Shown here: positions 1 to 6,891 of the stretch, piece by piece
How positions within the stretch are numbered: position 1 is the first letter of the stretch
Layout: each line of letters begins with the position of its first letter
Assembly: GCA_009926035.1 (NCBI GenBank)
Contig: RFPQ01000032.1
Coordinates: forward strand, 1-7,666
From: Betaproteobacteria bacterium
GTDB lineage: Bacteria > Pseudomonadota > Gammaproteobacteria > Burkholderiales > Methylophilaceae
DNA length: 7,666 nt
Direction: 5' to 3'
The notes under the pieces: generated by a model
Databases searched by the model: none
Told to the model about the DNA's origin: nothing
Seen by the model: the letters and a program-made list of their open reading frames with translations, nothing else
Program-made: the position numbers and the translations under genes

Positions 1-1
1 C

Positions 2-877
2 GGTATTCCAGATTTCAAAATGGAAAAGTTCCACATTGATCGAAGAGTCAAACAAATGGAAGCTGAAGGTGTGGTATTTAAAGTCAACCAAAACATCGGT
101 GAAAACGTGAAGCCTGAAGAACTTACAAATAGTTATGACGCAGTGATTCTCGCGGGCGGTGCAGAACATCCTCGTGATTTACCTGTGCCTGGTCGTGAAT
201 TAAAGGGTGTCATGTTTGCGATGGATTTCTTGCCGCAACAAAATAAAGTAGTCGCAGGTGACAAATTACAAAACCAAGTGCTAGCGACAGGTAAACATGT
301 AGTCGTGATTGGCGGAGGGGATACAGGTTCTGATTGTGTTGGTACATCGAATCGTCATCATGCAACGTCAGTCACACAATTTGAATTGATGCCACAACCA
401 CCTACAAAAGAAAATAAAGAACTCGTATGGCCAAACTGGCCACTCAAACTTCGTACATCAAGCTCTCATGAAGAAGGTTGCGAGCGTGATTGGTCAGTCA
501 CCACAAAAAGTTTTGTAGGTGAAAATGGACAGGTCAAAGAAATTATTGCCGCACGTGTTGAATGGAAAGACGGCAAGATGACTGAAGTACCCAATTCAGA
601 ATTTAGAATGAAAGCTGATCTTGTTTTGCTCGCGATGGGTTTTGTAAGCCCTCAACAAAAAATGTTAAATCTCTTTGGTGTAGATAAAGATCAACGCGGC
701 AATGTGAAAGCGACCACAGAAGGTAAAGATGCTTACATCACATCGAAAGCTAAGATTTTTGCAGCAGGTGATATTCGTCGCGGCCAATCACTTGTTGTAT
801 GGGCGATCCGCGAAGGTCGTCAATGCGCTCGTGCAGTAGATGAATTCTTAATGGGAACATCAACACTCCCACGTTAA
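2..877 (+). CDS. gltD: Glutamate synthase (NADPH) small/beta subunit, 3' part
   Basis: This subunit takes electrons from NADPH through FAD and passes them via iron-sulfur clusters to the large subunit GltB, which makes glutamate from glutamine and 2-oxoglutarate in the cytoplasm. The frame is open to the left edge and begins GIPDFKMEK, a typical internal GltD stretch, so the Met at base 20 is not the start. About 291 residues are visible; GltD is usually near 480-490, so the N-terminal iron-sulfur region and first FAD motif lie outside. Counting from the base-20 Met, residues 41-58 carry [18 protein letters not shown]. Residues 94-106 hold the NAD(P)H-binding Rossmann turn [13 protein letters not shown]. 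Residues 248-257 hold [10 protein letters not shown], the C-terminal FAD-binding motif. gltB is probably just upstream. hemE follows after 36 bases. No frameshift or odd composition is seen. The family call is secure. Confidence 0.97.
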   Translation, partial: GIPDFKMEKFHIDRRVKQMEAEGVVFKVNQNIGENVKPEELTNSYDAVILAGGAEHPRDLPVPGRELKGVMFAMDFLPQQNKVVAGDKLQNQVLATGKHVVVIGGGDTGSDCVGTSNRHHATSVTQFELMPQPPTKENKELVWPNWPLKLRTSSSHEEGCERDWSVTTKSFVGENGQVKEIIAARVEWKDGKMTEVPNSEFRMKADLVLLAMGFVSPQQKMLNLFGVDKDQRGNVKATTEGKDAYITSKAKIFAAGDIRRGQSLVVWAIREGRQCARAVDEFLMGTSTLPR

Positions 878-878
878 T

Positions 879-907
879 TTTTAAAACTTTAATTTCAAGT
901 TTTAAAA
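879..907 (+). repeat. Perfect 11-base inverted repeat between gltD and hemE
   Basis: The arms TTTTAAAACTT (879-889) and AAGTTTTAAAA (897-907) are exact reverse complements around a 7-base loop, TAATTTC. The hairpin begins two bases after the gltD stop and ends six bases before the hemE ATG. It therefore occupies the place where a ribosome binding site would be, and no purine-rich Shine-Dalgarno sequence is visible there. The stem has only one G-C pair, and the following bases (TTATTT) are a poor U-tract, so a strong intrinsic terminator is unlikely. It could be a weak terminator or attenuator, a translation-modulating hairpin, or chance in AT-rich DNA. Confidence 0.45.
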
Positions 908-913
908 TTATTT

Positions 914-1978
914 ATGACACAACTTCAAAACGATACTTTCTTAAAAGCGCTTCATAAAGAGCCTATTCTTTACACACCCGTATGGATGATGCGTCAAGCA
1001 GGACGCTACTTACCTGAGTACCGTGCGACACGTCAAAAGGCAGGTGACTTTTTAAGTCTTTGCAAGAATGCAAATCTAGCGACAGAAGTGACATTACAAC
1101 CACTTGATCGCTATCCACTTTTAGACGCATCTATTTTATTTTCAGATATCTTGACGGTTCCTGATGCGATGGGATTAGGACTTTATTTTGCAGCTGGGGA
1201 AGGTCCAAAATTTGAAAGACCGTTAAGAGAAGAATCCGATATTCAGAAATTAAAAATACCTGATATAGAAAAAGATTTGAAATACGTGATCGATGCGGTC
1301 TCGCAAATAAAAAAAGCATTACAAGGACGTGTGCCTTTAATCGGATTCTCCGGAAGTCCGTGGACATTAGCGACTTATATGGTGGAGGGTCAAGGGGGTA
1401 CTGACTTCTTAACCATTAAAAAAATGGCTTACAGCCGCCCGGACTTACTTCATCATATTCTAAAAACAACCACAGAGGCTGTGACACAATATTTGCATGC
1501 GCAGATTGAAGCTGGTGTCGATGCCATTATGATTTTTGACTCATGGGGTGGTGCACTATCTCATCAAGGCTATTTAGAATTTTCATTACCATATATGAAA
1601 GTGATTTTGTCTAATTTAAAAATGATGAGTAGTAAAAAAATTCCATCGATTATATTTACTAAAGGTGGCGGTCTTTGGCTAGAGGATCAAGTTTCAGCAG
1701 GATCAGACGCATTAGGACTCGATTGGCAAACCGATATTAAAATGGCACGTCAAAAAGTGGGTCAAAAAGTAGCGCTTCAAGGCAATTTAGATCCTGCGAT
1801 TTTGTTATCTAAACCCGAAGCGATTGAAAAAGAAGTCAAACGTATATTAGATGGCTATGGTTCTGGATCAGGGCACATATTTAATCTAGGTCACGGTATT
1901 ACTGAACATACACCGCCTGAGCATGTCGATGTGATGTTAAAAACTGTGCGTGATTACAGTCTTCAATTTCATAAGTAA
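914..1978 (+). CDS. hemE: Uroporphyrinogen III decarboxylase
   Basis: This cytoplasmic, cofactor-free enzyme decarboxylates the four acetate side chains of uroporphyrinogen III to give coproporphyrinogen III, a step of haem biosynthesis. At 354 residues it is full length for the family. The N-terminal signature [16 protein letters not shown] is at residues 22-37, with Arg27 and Arg31 corresponding to the substrate-carboxylate arginines. FSDIL (76-80) supplies the catalytic Asp78. The second signature, [16 protein letters not shown], is at 144-159 and contains Tyr155. FDSWGG (208-213) contains Ser210, and FNLGHGI (323-329) contains His327. All expected active-site residues are therefore present. 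The start [13 protein letters not shown] matches the usual N-terminus, although no Shine-Dalgarno sequence is visible and an A/T hairpin sits just upstream. It probably shares a transcript with gltD, or has its own start inside gltD. It converges on htpX with 9 bases between the stop codons. Confidence 0.98.
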   Translation: MTQLQNDTFLKALHKEPILYTPVWMMRQAGRYLPEYRATRQKAGDFLSLCKNANLATEVTLQPLDRYPLLDASILFSDILTVPDAMGLGLYFAAGEGPKFERPLREESDIQKLKIPDIEKDLKYVIDAVSQIKKALQGRVPLIGFSGSPWTLATYMVEGQGGTDFLTIKKMAYSRPDLLHHILKTTTEAVTQYLHAQIEAGVDAIMIFDSWGGALSHQGYLEFSLPYMKVILSNLKMMSSKKIPSIIFTKGGGLWLEDQVSAGSDALGLDWQTDIKMARQKVGQKVALQGNLDPAILLSKPEAIEKEVKRILDGYGSGSGHIFNLGHGITEHTPPEHVDVMLKTVRDYSLQFHK

Positions 1979-1987
1979 AACTTAATT

Positions 1988-2863
1988 TTAATTTTGCTGA
2001 AGTCTAGCAATACGATCATCTAAACTCGGATGAGTCGAAAATAATTCCTTTAGACCTACACCTTGCTCACCAGAAACACCTAATGCTGCGATTGATTTTG
2101 GTAATGTACTAGACTCATATTGTGCTTTGAGTCGGTGAAGGGCAGCAATCATTTTTTGTTTTCCAGCGAGTTGGCCACCACCAATATCAGCTCGATATTC
2201 GCGTTGACGGGAGAACCACATGACAACGATCGAAGCTAGAACACCTAATAGTAATTCTGAGATAATCATCGTGACAAAGAATGCAGGGCCCGTACCTTCC
2301 CTTGTTTTAAAAATAACTTTATCCACTGTATAGCCAATAACGCGTGAGAAGAATAACACAAACGTATTAACGACACCCTGGATAAGCGTGAGTGTCACCA
2401 TATCACCGTTTGCAATGTGTGATATTTCGTGACCAATGACTGCTTCTGCTTCGTCTTTTGTCATCATTTCAAGCAAGCCTGAAGATACAGCAACAAGAGA
2501 ACTATTGCGACTCATGCCTGTTGCAAATGCGTTAACTACAGGTGAATTAAAAATAGCTACTTCTGGCATTTCAATACCTACTACTTGAGATTGTTTTTTG
2601 ACTATATTTATTAACCAAATTTCATCAGGTGTTTTAGGGTTTTCAATCGTGATAGCTCCTGACATTTGTTTGGCTGACCATTTTGAAATGGCAAGCGAAA
2701 TGAAAGCGCCCCCAAAGCCCATCACCGCTGCAAAAATTAAAAGACTATTTAGATTAAGTCCATTTGCATTAAGGAATGGTTCTACTCCAAGCAATCGCAT
2801 GGTGATAGAAAGGACCAGAACAATGGCAAGGTTAGTAACAAGAAAATAAAAGATACGCTTCAT
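1988..2863 (-). CDS. htpX: Membrane zinc metalloprotease HtpX (peptidase M48B)
   Basis: HtpX is an inner-membrane protease with its active site on the cytoplasmic side. It cleaves misfolded membrane proteins alongside FtsH and is often part of an envelope or heat stress response. The protein has 291 residues, normal for the family. Hydrophobic segments are at about 4-24, 38-60, 155-178 and 193-217. The zinc motif HEISH is at residues 145-149 within AVIGHEISHIANGD, giving ligands His145 and His149 and catalytic Glu146. The third ligand is expected to be Glu222 in REYRAD. NAFATGMSRNSSLVAVSSGLL (111-131) is the conserved segment before the active site. The ATG is preceded by TAAGGA, 11 bases away, and the TAA of this motif is the stop codon of the upstream glycine-zipper gene, so translational coupling is likely. 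The 3' end nearly abuts hemE, with no clear terminator between the two. Confidence 0.97.
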   Translation of the reverse strand: MKRIFYFLVTNLAIVLVLSITMRLLGVEPFLNANGLNLNSLLIFAAVMGFGGAFISLAISKWSAKQMSGAITIENPKTPDEIWLINIVKKQSQVVGIEMPEVAIFNSPVVNAFATGMSRNSSLVAVSSGLLEMMTKDEAEAVIGHEISHIANGDMVTLTLIQGVVNTFVLFFSRVIGYTVDKVIFKTREGTGPAFFVTMIISELLLGVLASIVVMWFSRQREYRADIGGGQLAGKQKMIAALHRLKAQYESSTLPKSIAALGVSGEQGVGLKELFSTHPSLDDRIARLQQN

Positions 2864-2874
2864 CTTAAAAAAAT

Positions 2875-2880
2875 TCCTTA
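2875..2880 (-). promoter_or_regulatory. Ribosome binding site of htpX overlapping the upstream stop codon
   Basis: Read on the minus strand the hexamer is TAAGGA. Its first three bases are the stop codon of the glycine-zipper gene and AAGGA is a good Shine-Dalgarno core. It lies 11 bases before the htpX ATG, slightly longer than the usual 5-9. A ribosome terminating on the first gene would sit directly on the htpX initiation site. This supports both the htpX start codon and co-translation of the pair. Confidence 0.7.
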
Positions 2881-3369
2881 GTTAGTTTGATCAATAATGG
2901 CATTCACTTGGATAGATACTTTTTGTCCTACACGGTATTTGGTTTGAGTCTCTTCTTCAAATTCATGACCTTTATATGAAAAGGTTGTAATGTAACCTTC
3001 TTGAACTCTTTCATAATTATCACGTTGCGTACAACGTTCATTATTGCGAGTTTCGGCAGTGTCTTCATTTTGCATACGGTCACCAATCACTGCTCCTACG
3101 GCAGCACCCACTGCACCTGCCGCAACTTTTCCATTACCTTTTCCCACACGACTACCTAAAAGTCCGCCTGCAACACCACCAATAATTGCACCTGCAACAC
3201 CTTTTTCTTTTGGGGGCGCTACCTCCGTTGAAGTTTGGCAAGAAGAAATAGGACGATTCACCTCGATATATCGAGGCGTGACACGTTTAACGGTCGCCAT
3301 ATCTGAAAATTCGGCAGCATTCGCAAAGCTTGAGGCTAAAAACATAAGAGCAGTCGAGAGCTTTTTCAT
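2878..3369 (-). CDS. Secreted glycine-zipper 2TM-domain protein (17 kDa antigen-like)
   Basis: This is a 163-residue envelope protein of the broad glycine-zipper group that includes Rickettsia 17 kDa antigen-like and SlyB-like proteins. Residues 1-19 look like a Sec signal peptide: MKK, then a hydrophobic stretch, then ANA as a signal peptidase I site. No lipobox cysteine is present, so it is not an evident lipoprotein. Residues 57-98 form the glycine zipper, with repeated GxxxG-type spacing in two segments (GAIIGGVAGGLLG and GAVGAAVGAVIG). An 'SRVGKGNGK' turn joins them. Cys44 and Cys113 flank the zipper and could form a periplasmic disulfide. The C-terminal half (about 114-160) is polar, probably beta-rich, and ends TKYRVGQKVSIQVNAIIDQTN. 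The start is supported by AAGGA six bases before the ATG. It is followed after only 14 bases by htpX. The precise function is unknown; a role in outer-membrane or envelope integrity is an inference. Confidence 0.85.
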   Translation of the reverse strand: MKKLSTALMFLASSFANAAEFSDMATVKRVTPRYIEVNRPISSCQTSTEVAPPKEKGVAGAIIGGVAGGLLGSRVGKGNGKVAAGAVGAAVGAVIGDRMQNEDTAETRNNERCTQRDNYERVQEGYITTFSYKGHEFEEETQTKYRVGQKVSIQVNAIIDQTN

Positions 3370-3435
3370 GATGTATCCTTTTTTATATTAGTTTTAGATA
3401 AGTTTTTAAGATCTTAAGTTCAATTCTATAAAAAA
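3370..3435 (-). promoter_or_regulatory. Intergenic spacer with possible promoter and 12-base palindrome
   Basis: This 66-base spacer separates the end of the P-II-like gene from the start of the glycine-zipper gene and is the longest gap in the minus-strand block. Read on the minus strand, TTGAAC (3418-3423) is a fair -35 box. After 17 bases comes TATCTA (3395-3400), a poor -10 box matching three of six consensus bases. The spacer between them contains the perfect palindrome TTAAGATCTTAA (3406-3417). The ribosome binding site AAGGA is at 3376-3380, six bases before the ATG. No convincing terminator for the upstream pump operon is seen, so readthrough into the zipper and htpX genes is possible. 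The promoter call is weak because AT-rich DNA gives such matches by chance. The ribosome binding site is the firm part. Confidence 0.3.
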
Positions 3436-3771
3436 CTAACCTTCTTCCACAATAATTTTTTCAGAGAGTCGAATCATGCGTTCAATAGGTGTGACCCAGA
3501 CTAAACCATCACCTTGCTGACCCGTATGCGCTGTTTCTACAATAATTTGTAAAATGCCTTCTACTAAATTATCCGGCGTAATCATTTGAATAAGTATTTT
3601 AGGCGTGTAGTCGGTGAGCTCTTGTCTTAAATCGTCAGTGACTTTTTTTAAACCATGTCCACAGCCATCGACTTTAGTGACTGTCATACCCGGAAAATTC
3701 TTAAGATTTCTCATCGCTGAGCGAATTTTAGGGAGTCGATGCGGAGGGATAATGGCTTTAATTTCTTTCAT
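3436..3771 (-). CDS. P-II-like signalling protein of the metal-efflux-linked type
   Basis: This 111-residue protein has the P-II fold and trimer-type sequence throughout: MKEIKAIIPPHRLPKIRSAM at the N-terminus, FPGMTV at 26-31 and the B-loop TGQQGDG at 83-89, in the same numbering as E. coli GlnB. Classic P-II proteins bind ATP/ADP and 2-oxoglutarate and control nitrogen assimilation. Here the key nitrogen residues are altered. GlnB Gln39 aligns with Gly40 and the uridylylation site Tyr51 with Glu51. Lys90 is Leu90 and Arg103 is Ser103, while Lys58 and Arg101 are kept. The T-loop region has no resemblance to the usual YRGAEY sequence. The gene begins 22 bases after the RND pump gene with a weak GGA ribosome binding site nine bases upstream, so it is the third visible gene of that operon. 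This matches the P-II subgroup reported next to heavy-metal RND pumps (called PII-NG, from memory). A role in controlling the pump is an inference. Confidence 0.88.
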   Translation of the reverse strand: MKEIKAIIPPHRLPKIRSAMRNLKNFPGMTVTKVDGCGHGLKKVTDDLRQELTDYTPKILIQMITPDNLVEGILQIIVETAHTGQQGDGLVWVTPIERMIRLSEKIIVEEG

Positions 3772-3793
3772 TATTTTTTTCCAATTATTTTAT

Positions 3794-6700
3794 TTAAGCT
3801 TCAATCGGGGCTTCTGCAAATTTTTTATAGAGTGTGGGCAATACAAGTAATGTGAGAACCGTAGAAGTAATAAGACCACCAATCACAACAATGGCGAGCG
3901 GTTTTTGCACTTCAGAGCCTGGGCCCGTAGCAAATAAGAAGGGAACCAAGGCAAGAAGAGCAACGGTCGCTGTCATGAGCACTGGCCTTAATCGTTGTTT
4001 GCAACCTTCTCGGATGGCATCGAGTTGCGACATACCTTCCGATTTTAAATGTTGAATACAGGTAATTAAAACTACACCATTTAAAACAGCAATACCACAT
4101 AATGCAATAAATCCAACAGAGGCTGGAACTGAGAGATATTCACCTGTGATGGCTAAACCAAAAACTCCTCCAATGGCTGCAAACGGTAAAACTGTAATAA
4201 TCATTGTGGCATAACGAATAGAATTAAATAGAATGAAGAGTAAGAAAAAGATAGCGAGAATCGTGACGGGCACAATAAGTGCTAGATGATTTAATGCACG
4301 TTGCATATTTTCAAATTGACCTCCATAGACAAAATAATAACCTTCTGGCAATTTAATTTTAGCGTCAAGTTTTTTTTGTAATTCTGCAACAAATCCACCA
4401 AGATCTCTATCTTTGACATTCATTGCAACAACAATTCTTCGTTTAGCAAATTCGCGACTGATCTGTGCTGGACCATCTTTGATTTCAATGGAAGCTAAAT
4501 CTTTTAGGGCGATTTTTGACCCATTAGGTGAAATTAGCATTGTATTCCCTATCGTTTCTGCATCACTTCGATGATCCTCAGGGAATCGCACTGCTGCAGA
4601 GAAGCTTCTTTGTCCTTCATAAACACGTGTAGCAATTTTTCCCCCAATAGCGGTTTCGATCAATTCATTAATATCGGAGGCATTAAAGCCATAACGAGCG
4701 ATCGCCTGTCGATCCAAATTAATATTCAAATACACTTGACCTGATACTTTTTCGATTTTAATATCCGCTGCACCTTTAATACCTCCTGCTAATCGAGCGA
4801 CCTCATCAGCTTTTGCTTTTAGAAGCTTGATATCCTCACCAAAAATTTTGATAGCGACATCAGCACGAACACCAGTTGATAATTCTGCCACACGGGCAGA
4901 AATTGGTTGCATCATCACAATTTGTGCACCTAGTAAAGTTCGTAATTTATTTTTAATTTCTTGAGCAATGGTGTCTTGGGTCCAACCGTCAGGCCAAGTA
5001 TCTTTATCTTTGAGACTAATCACTGCTTGAGATTCGTTTTGTGATTGAGGATCCGCAGGACTTTCACCCCGACCAATATTGGAAACTACGCTTAAAACGC
5101 CTGGTACTGAGGTAATTTGTTTTGTGGCTATTTTTTCCATTTCAATAGATTCGTCTAGAGAAATATTTGGCATACGTGTGATATTAGCTACAAGCGTGCC
5201 TTCTTTCATTTCTGGAATAAAAGAAGTGCCTAGGAAAGGTAATAATACAATCGAGAAAATAAATACTGCAGTAGCAATCAAAATTGTTTTTTTCTCATTA
5301 TTTAAGCAAAGATTAAGAAGTTTTTCATAAGGCGCCTTTATAAGCTTAATAATTTTTGTATCCTCGCCACTCCCTCCCTTTAAAAAGTATGAGCATAAGA
5401 CGGGTGTCAAGGTAAATGAGAGTATCAATGAGATAAGAAGCGCAATTGCTATCGTCACTGCAAGGGGGCTAAACATTTTACCCTCCATGCCGGTCAATGT
5501 CATAAGCGGGAGAAAAACTAATATGATAATACCTACACCAAAAAGAACAGGGGTACCGACTTCTGTGGCAGATTCTAAAATGGTACGAATTTTACTATCG
5601 GATTTATCGTGACCTAATCTATGAAAGGTATTTTCAACCACCACAACAGCACCATCAACCATGAGGCCAATAGCGATAGTTAAGCCACCTAATGACATAA
5701 GATTTGCAGAGATACCAAAATAGTTCATTGCAATAAATGTGACAAGTGGGGTAAGGACTAATGTCATCACAACAATTAAACTTGATCTGACATCCCCTAA
5801 GAAAAGGAAAAGAATGCCAATGACTAAAATCACACCCTCAATTAAAACTTTAACCACAGTAAATAATGCAGAGTCGACTAACTGACTTCGATCATAGAAA
5901 GATTTAATTTGTAGACCGCCTGGTAATAATTTCTTCTCATTAATTTCATTGACTTTAGTTTTAATACGCGTGACCACTTCTTTTGCATTGCCTCCACGAA
6001 TCATCATGACAATGGCGCCCACGGATTCAGTATCTCCGTTTTTCACAAGTGATCCAACACGCACCTCGTGGCCAAGTCTAACTTCGGCGACGTCTTTCAT
6101 ATACACAGGAATACCATTTCGTTCTTTAAGAACAATCGATCGAATATCATCTAAGTTTTTAATCAGGCCTACACCACGTATTAAAAATTGTTCATCAAAT
6201 TGAGGAAGCACGCCTGCACCACTGTTGGTGTTATTTTTAGCTAATGCAGTATAGACTTCATGAAGTTTAATTCCGTAGTGATTAAGTCGATCTGGATCAA
6301 CCAGTGCTTGATATTGCTTGATGAATCCGCCAAATGAATTAATTTCAGCTACTCCAGGAACACTTCTTAAAAGTGGCCTGACCACCCAATCTTGAATGGT
6401 CCTTCTTTCAGTTAACTCTTCCTCAGAAATCTTTTTATTTTCATCGCCTGGTTTTTCTAAAGTGTATTGAAAAATTTCTCCTAAACCTGTGGAGACAGGC
6501 CCTAAGACTGGCACGATGCCATCTGGCATTTTTTCCATGACTTCCATGAGTCTTTCCATGACTAACTGTCTTGCGAAATAGACGCTTGTGCTATCAGTAA
6601 ATACAAGTGTGATGAGCGAAAGTGAATTTTTGTTAAGTGAGCGCATGTCGGTTAGACCAGGTAATCCCGTCATGGCAATTTCAATCGGAATCGTGATAAA

Positions 6701-6889
6701 GCGCTCTACTTCTTCAGGGGATTTTCCTGGGGCTGGAGTCGCAATTTGCACTTGAATATTTGTGACATCAGGAAAAGCATCGACAGTGAGTTTTTTAACG
6801 CCAAAAAAACCAGCGACTAAAAGCGCGATGGCAAAGACTAAAACAATCAGTCTTTCTTGGAGTGAGCCCCGAACTATTTTCTCAATCAT
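3794..6889 (-). CDS. czcA: CusA/CzcA-family heavy-metal RND efflux pump
   Basis: This inner-membrane, proton-driven pump works as a trimer with a periplasmic adaptor and an outer-membrane channel to expel metal cations. At 1031 residues it is full length. The RND plan is clear. TM1 is at 13-30, followed by a large periplasmic loop. TM2-TM6 span about 342-500 and TM7 about 534-553, followed by a second periplasmic loop. TM8-TM12 span about 866-1020. The TM4 motif AIGLMVDGAVVVVEN (406-420) contains the proton-relay residues Asp412 and Glu419; the extra Asp of CzcA (DFG...) is Ala406, as in CusA. The three Cu(I)-binding methionines of CusA align with Asn569, Glu619 and Glu669. The segment around 669-686 (ELSTGVRADVAIKIFGED) is CzcA-like. 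This favours a divalent cation (Zn, Co, Ni or Cd) over copper or silver, but the substrate is not proven. The ATG lies two bases after the adaptor stop codon, with no strong ribosome binding site, so coupling is likely. Confidence 0.95.
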   Translation of the reverse strand: MIEKIVRGSLQERLIVLVFAIALLVAGFFGVKKLTVDAFPDVTNIQVQIATPAPGKSPEEVERFITIPIEIAMTGLPGLTDMRSLNKNSLSLITLVFTDSTSVYFARQLVMERLMEVMEKMPDGIVPVLGPVSTGLGEIFQYTLEKPGDENKKISEEELTERRTIQDWVVRPLLRSVPGVAEINSFGGFIKQYQALVDPDRLNHYGIKLHEVYTALAKNNTNSGAGVLPQFDEQFLIRGVGLIKNLDDIRSIVLKERNGIPVYMKDVAEVRLGHEVRVGSLVKNGDTESVGAIVMMIRGGNAKEVVTRIKTKVNEINEKKLLPGGLQIKSFYDRSQLVDSALFTVVKVLIEGVILVIGILFLFLGDVRSSLIVVMTLVLTPLVTFIAMNYFGISANLMSLGGLTIAIGLMVDGAVVVVENTFHRLGHDKSDSKIRTILESATEVGTPVLFGVGIIILVFLPLMTLTGMEGKMFSPLAVTIAIALLISLILSFTLTPVLCSYFLKGGSGEDTKIIKLIKAPYEKLLNLCLNNEKKTILIATAVFIFSIVLLPFLGTSFIPEMKEGTLVANITRMPNISLDESIEMEKIATKQITSVPGVLSVVSNIGRGESPADPQSQNESQAVISLKDKDTWPDGWTQDTIAQEIKNKLRTLLGAQIVMMQPISARVAELSTGVRADVAIKIFGEDIKLLKAKADEVARLAGGIKGAADIKIEKVSGQVYLNINLDRQAIARYGFNASDINELIETAIGGKIATRVYEGQRSFSAAVRFPEDHRSDAETIGNTMLISPNGSKIALKDLASIEIKDGPAQISREFAKRRIVVAMNVKDRDLGGFVAELQKKLDAKIKLPEGYYFVYGGQFENMQRALNHLALIVPVTILAIFFLLFILFNSIRYATMIITVLPFAAIGGVFGLAITGEYLSVPASVGFIALCGIAVLNGVVLITCIQHLKSEGMSQLDAIREGCKQRLRPVLMTATVALLALVPFLFATGPGSEVQKPLAIVVIGGLITSTVLTLLVLPTLYKKFAEAPIEA

Positions 6890-6891
6890 AC

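Noticed and set aside
20..22. ATG at base 20 as the start of gltD.
   Set aside because: The frame continues in-frame to the left edge with GIPDFK, which belongs to the conserved GltD sequence, so this Met is internal.
1994..2010. Small hairpin TTGCT-7-AGCAA at the 3' end of htpX as a terminator for hemE or htpX.
   Set aside because: The stem has only five pairs, lies inside the htpX coding sequence, and has no T-tract after it on either strand.
2598..2849. Plus-strand open frame opposite htpX, and similar antisense frames opposite hemE, the zipper gene and the pump gene.
   Set aside because: They lie wholly inside strongly recognised genes, show no family resemblance or plausible ribosome binding context, and look like shadow frames.
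3385..3405. TTAAAA-16-TATAAA as the promoter of the glycine-zipper gene.
   Set aside because: Although the -10 match is good, transcription would begin within or after the ribosome binding site AAGGA, leaving it unusable.
3794..6889. Calling the pump a copper/silver exporter (CusA).
   Set aside because: The three methionines that bind Cu(I) in CusA appear to be replaced by Asn and Glu, so the substrate was left open with a lean toward divalent metals.
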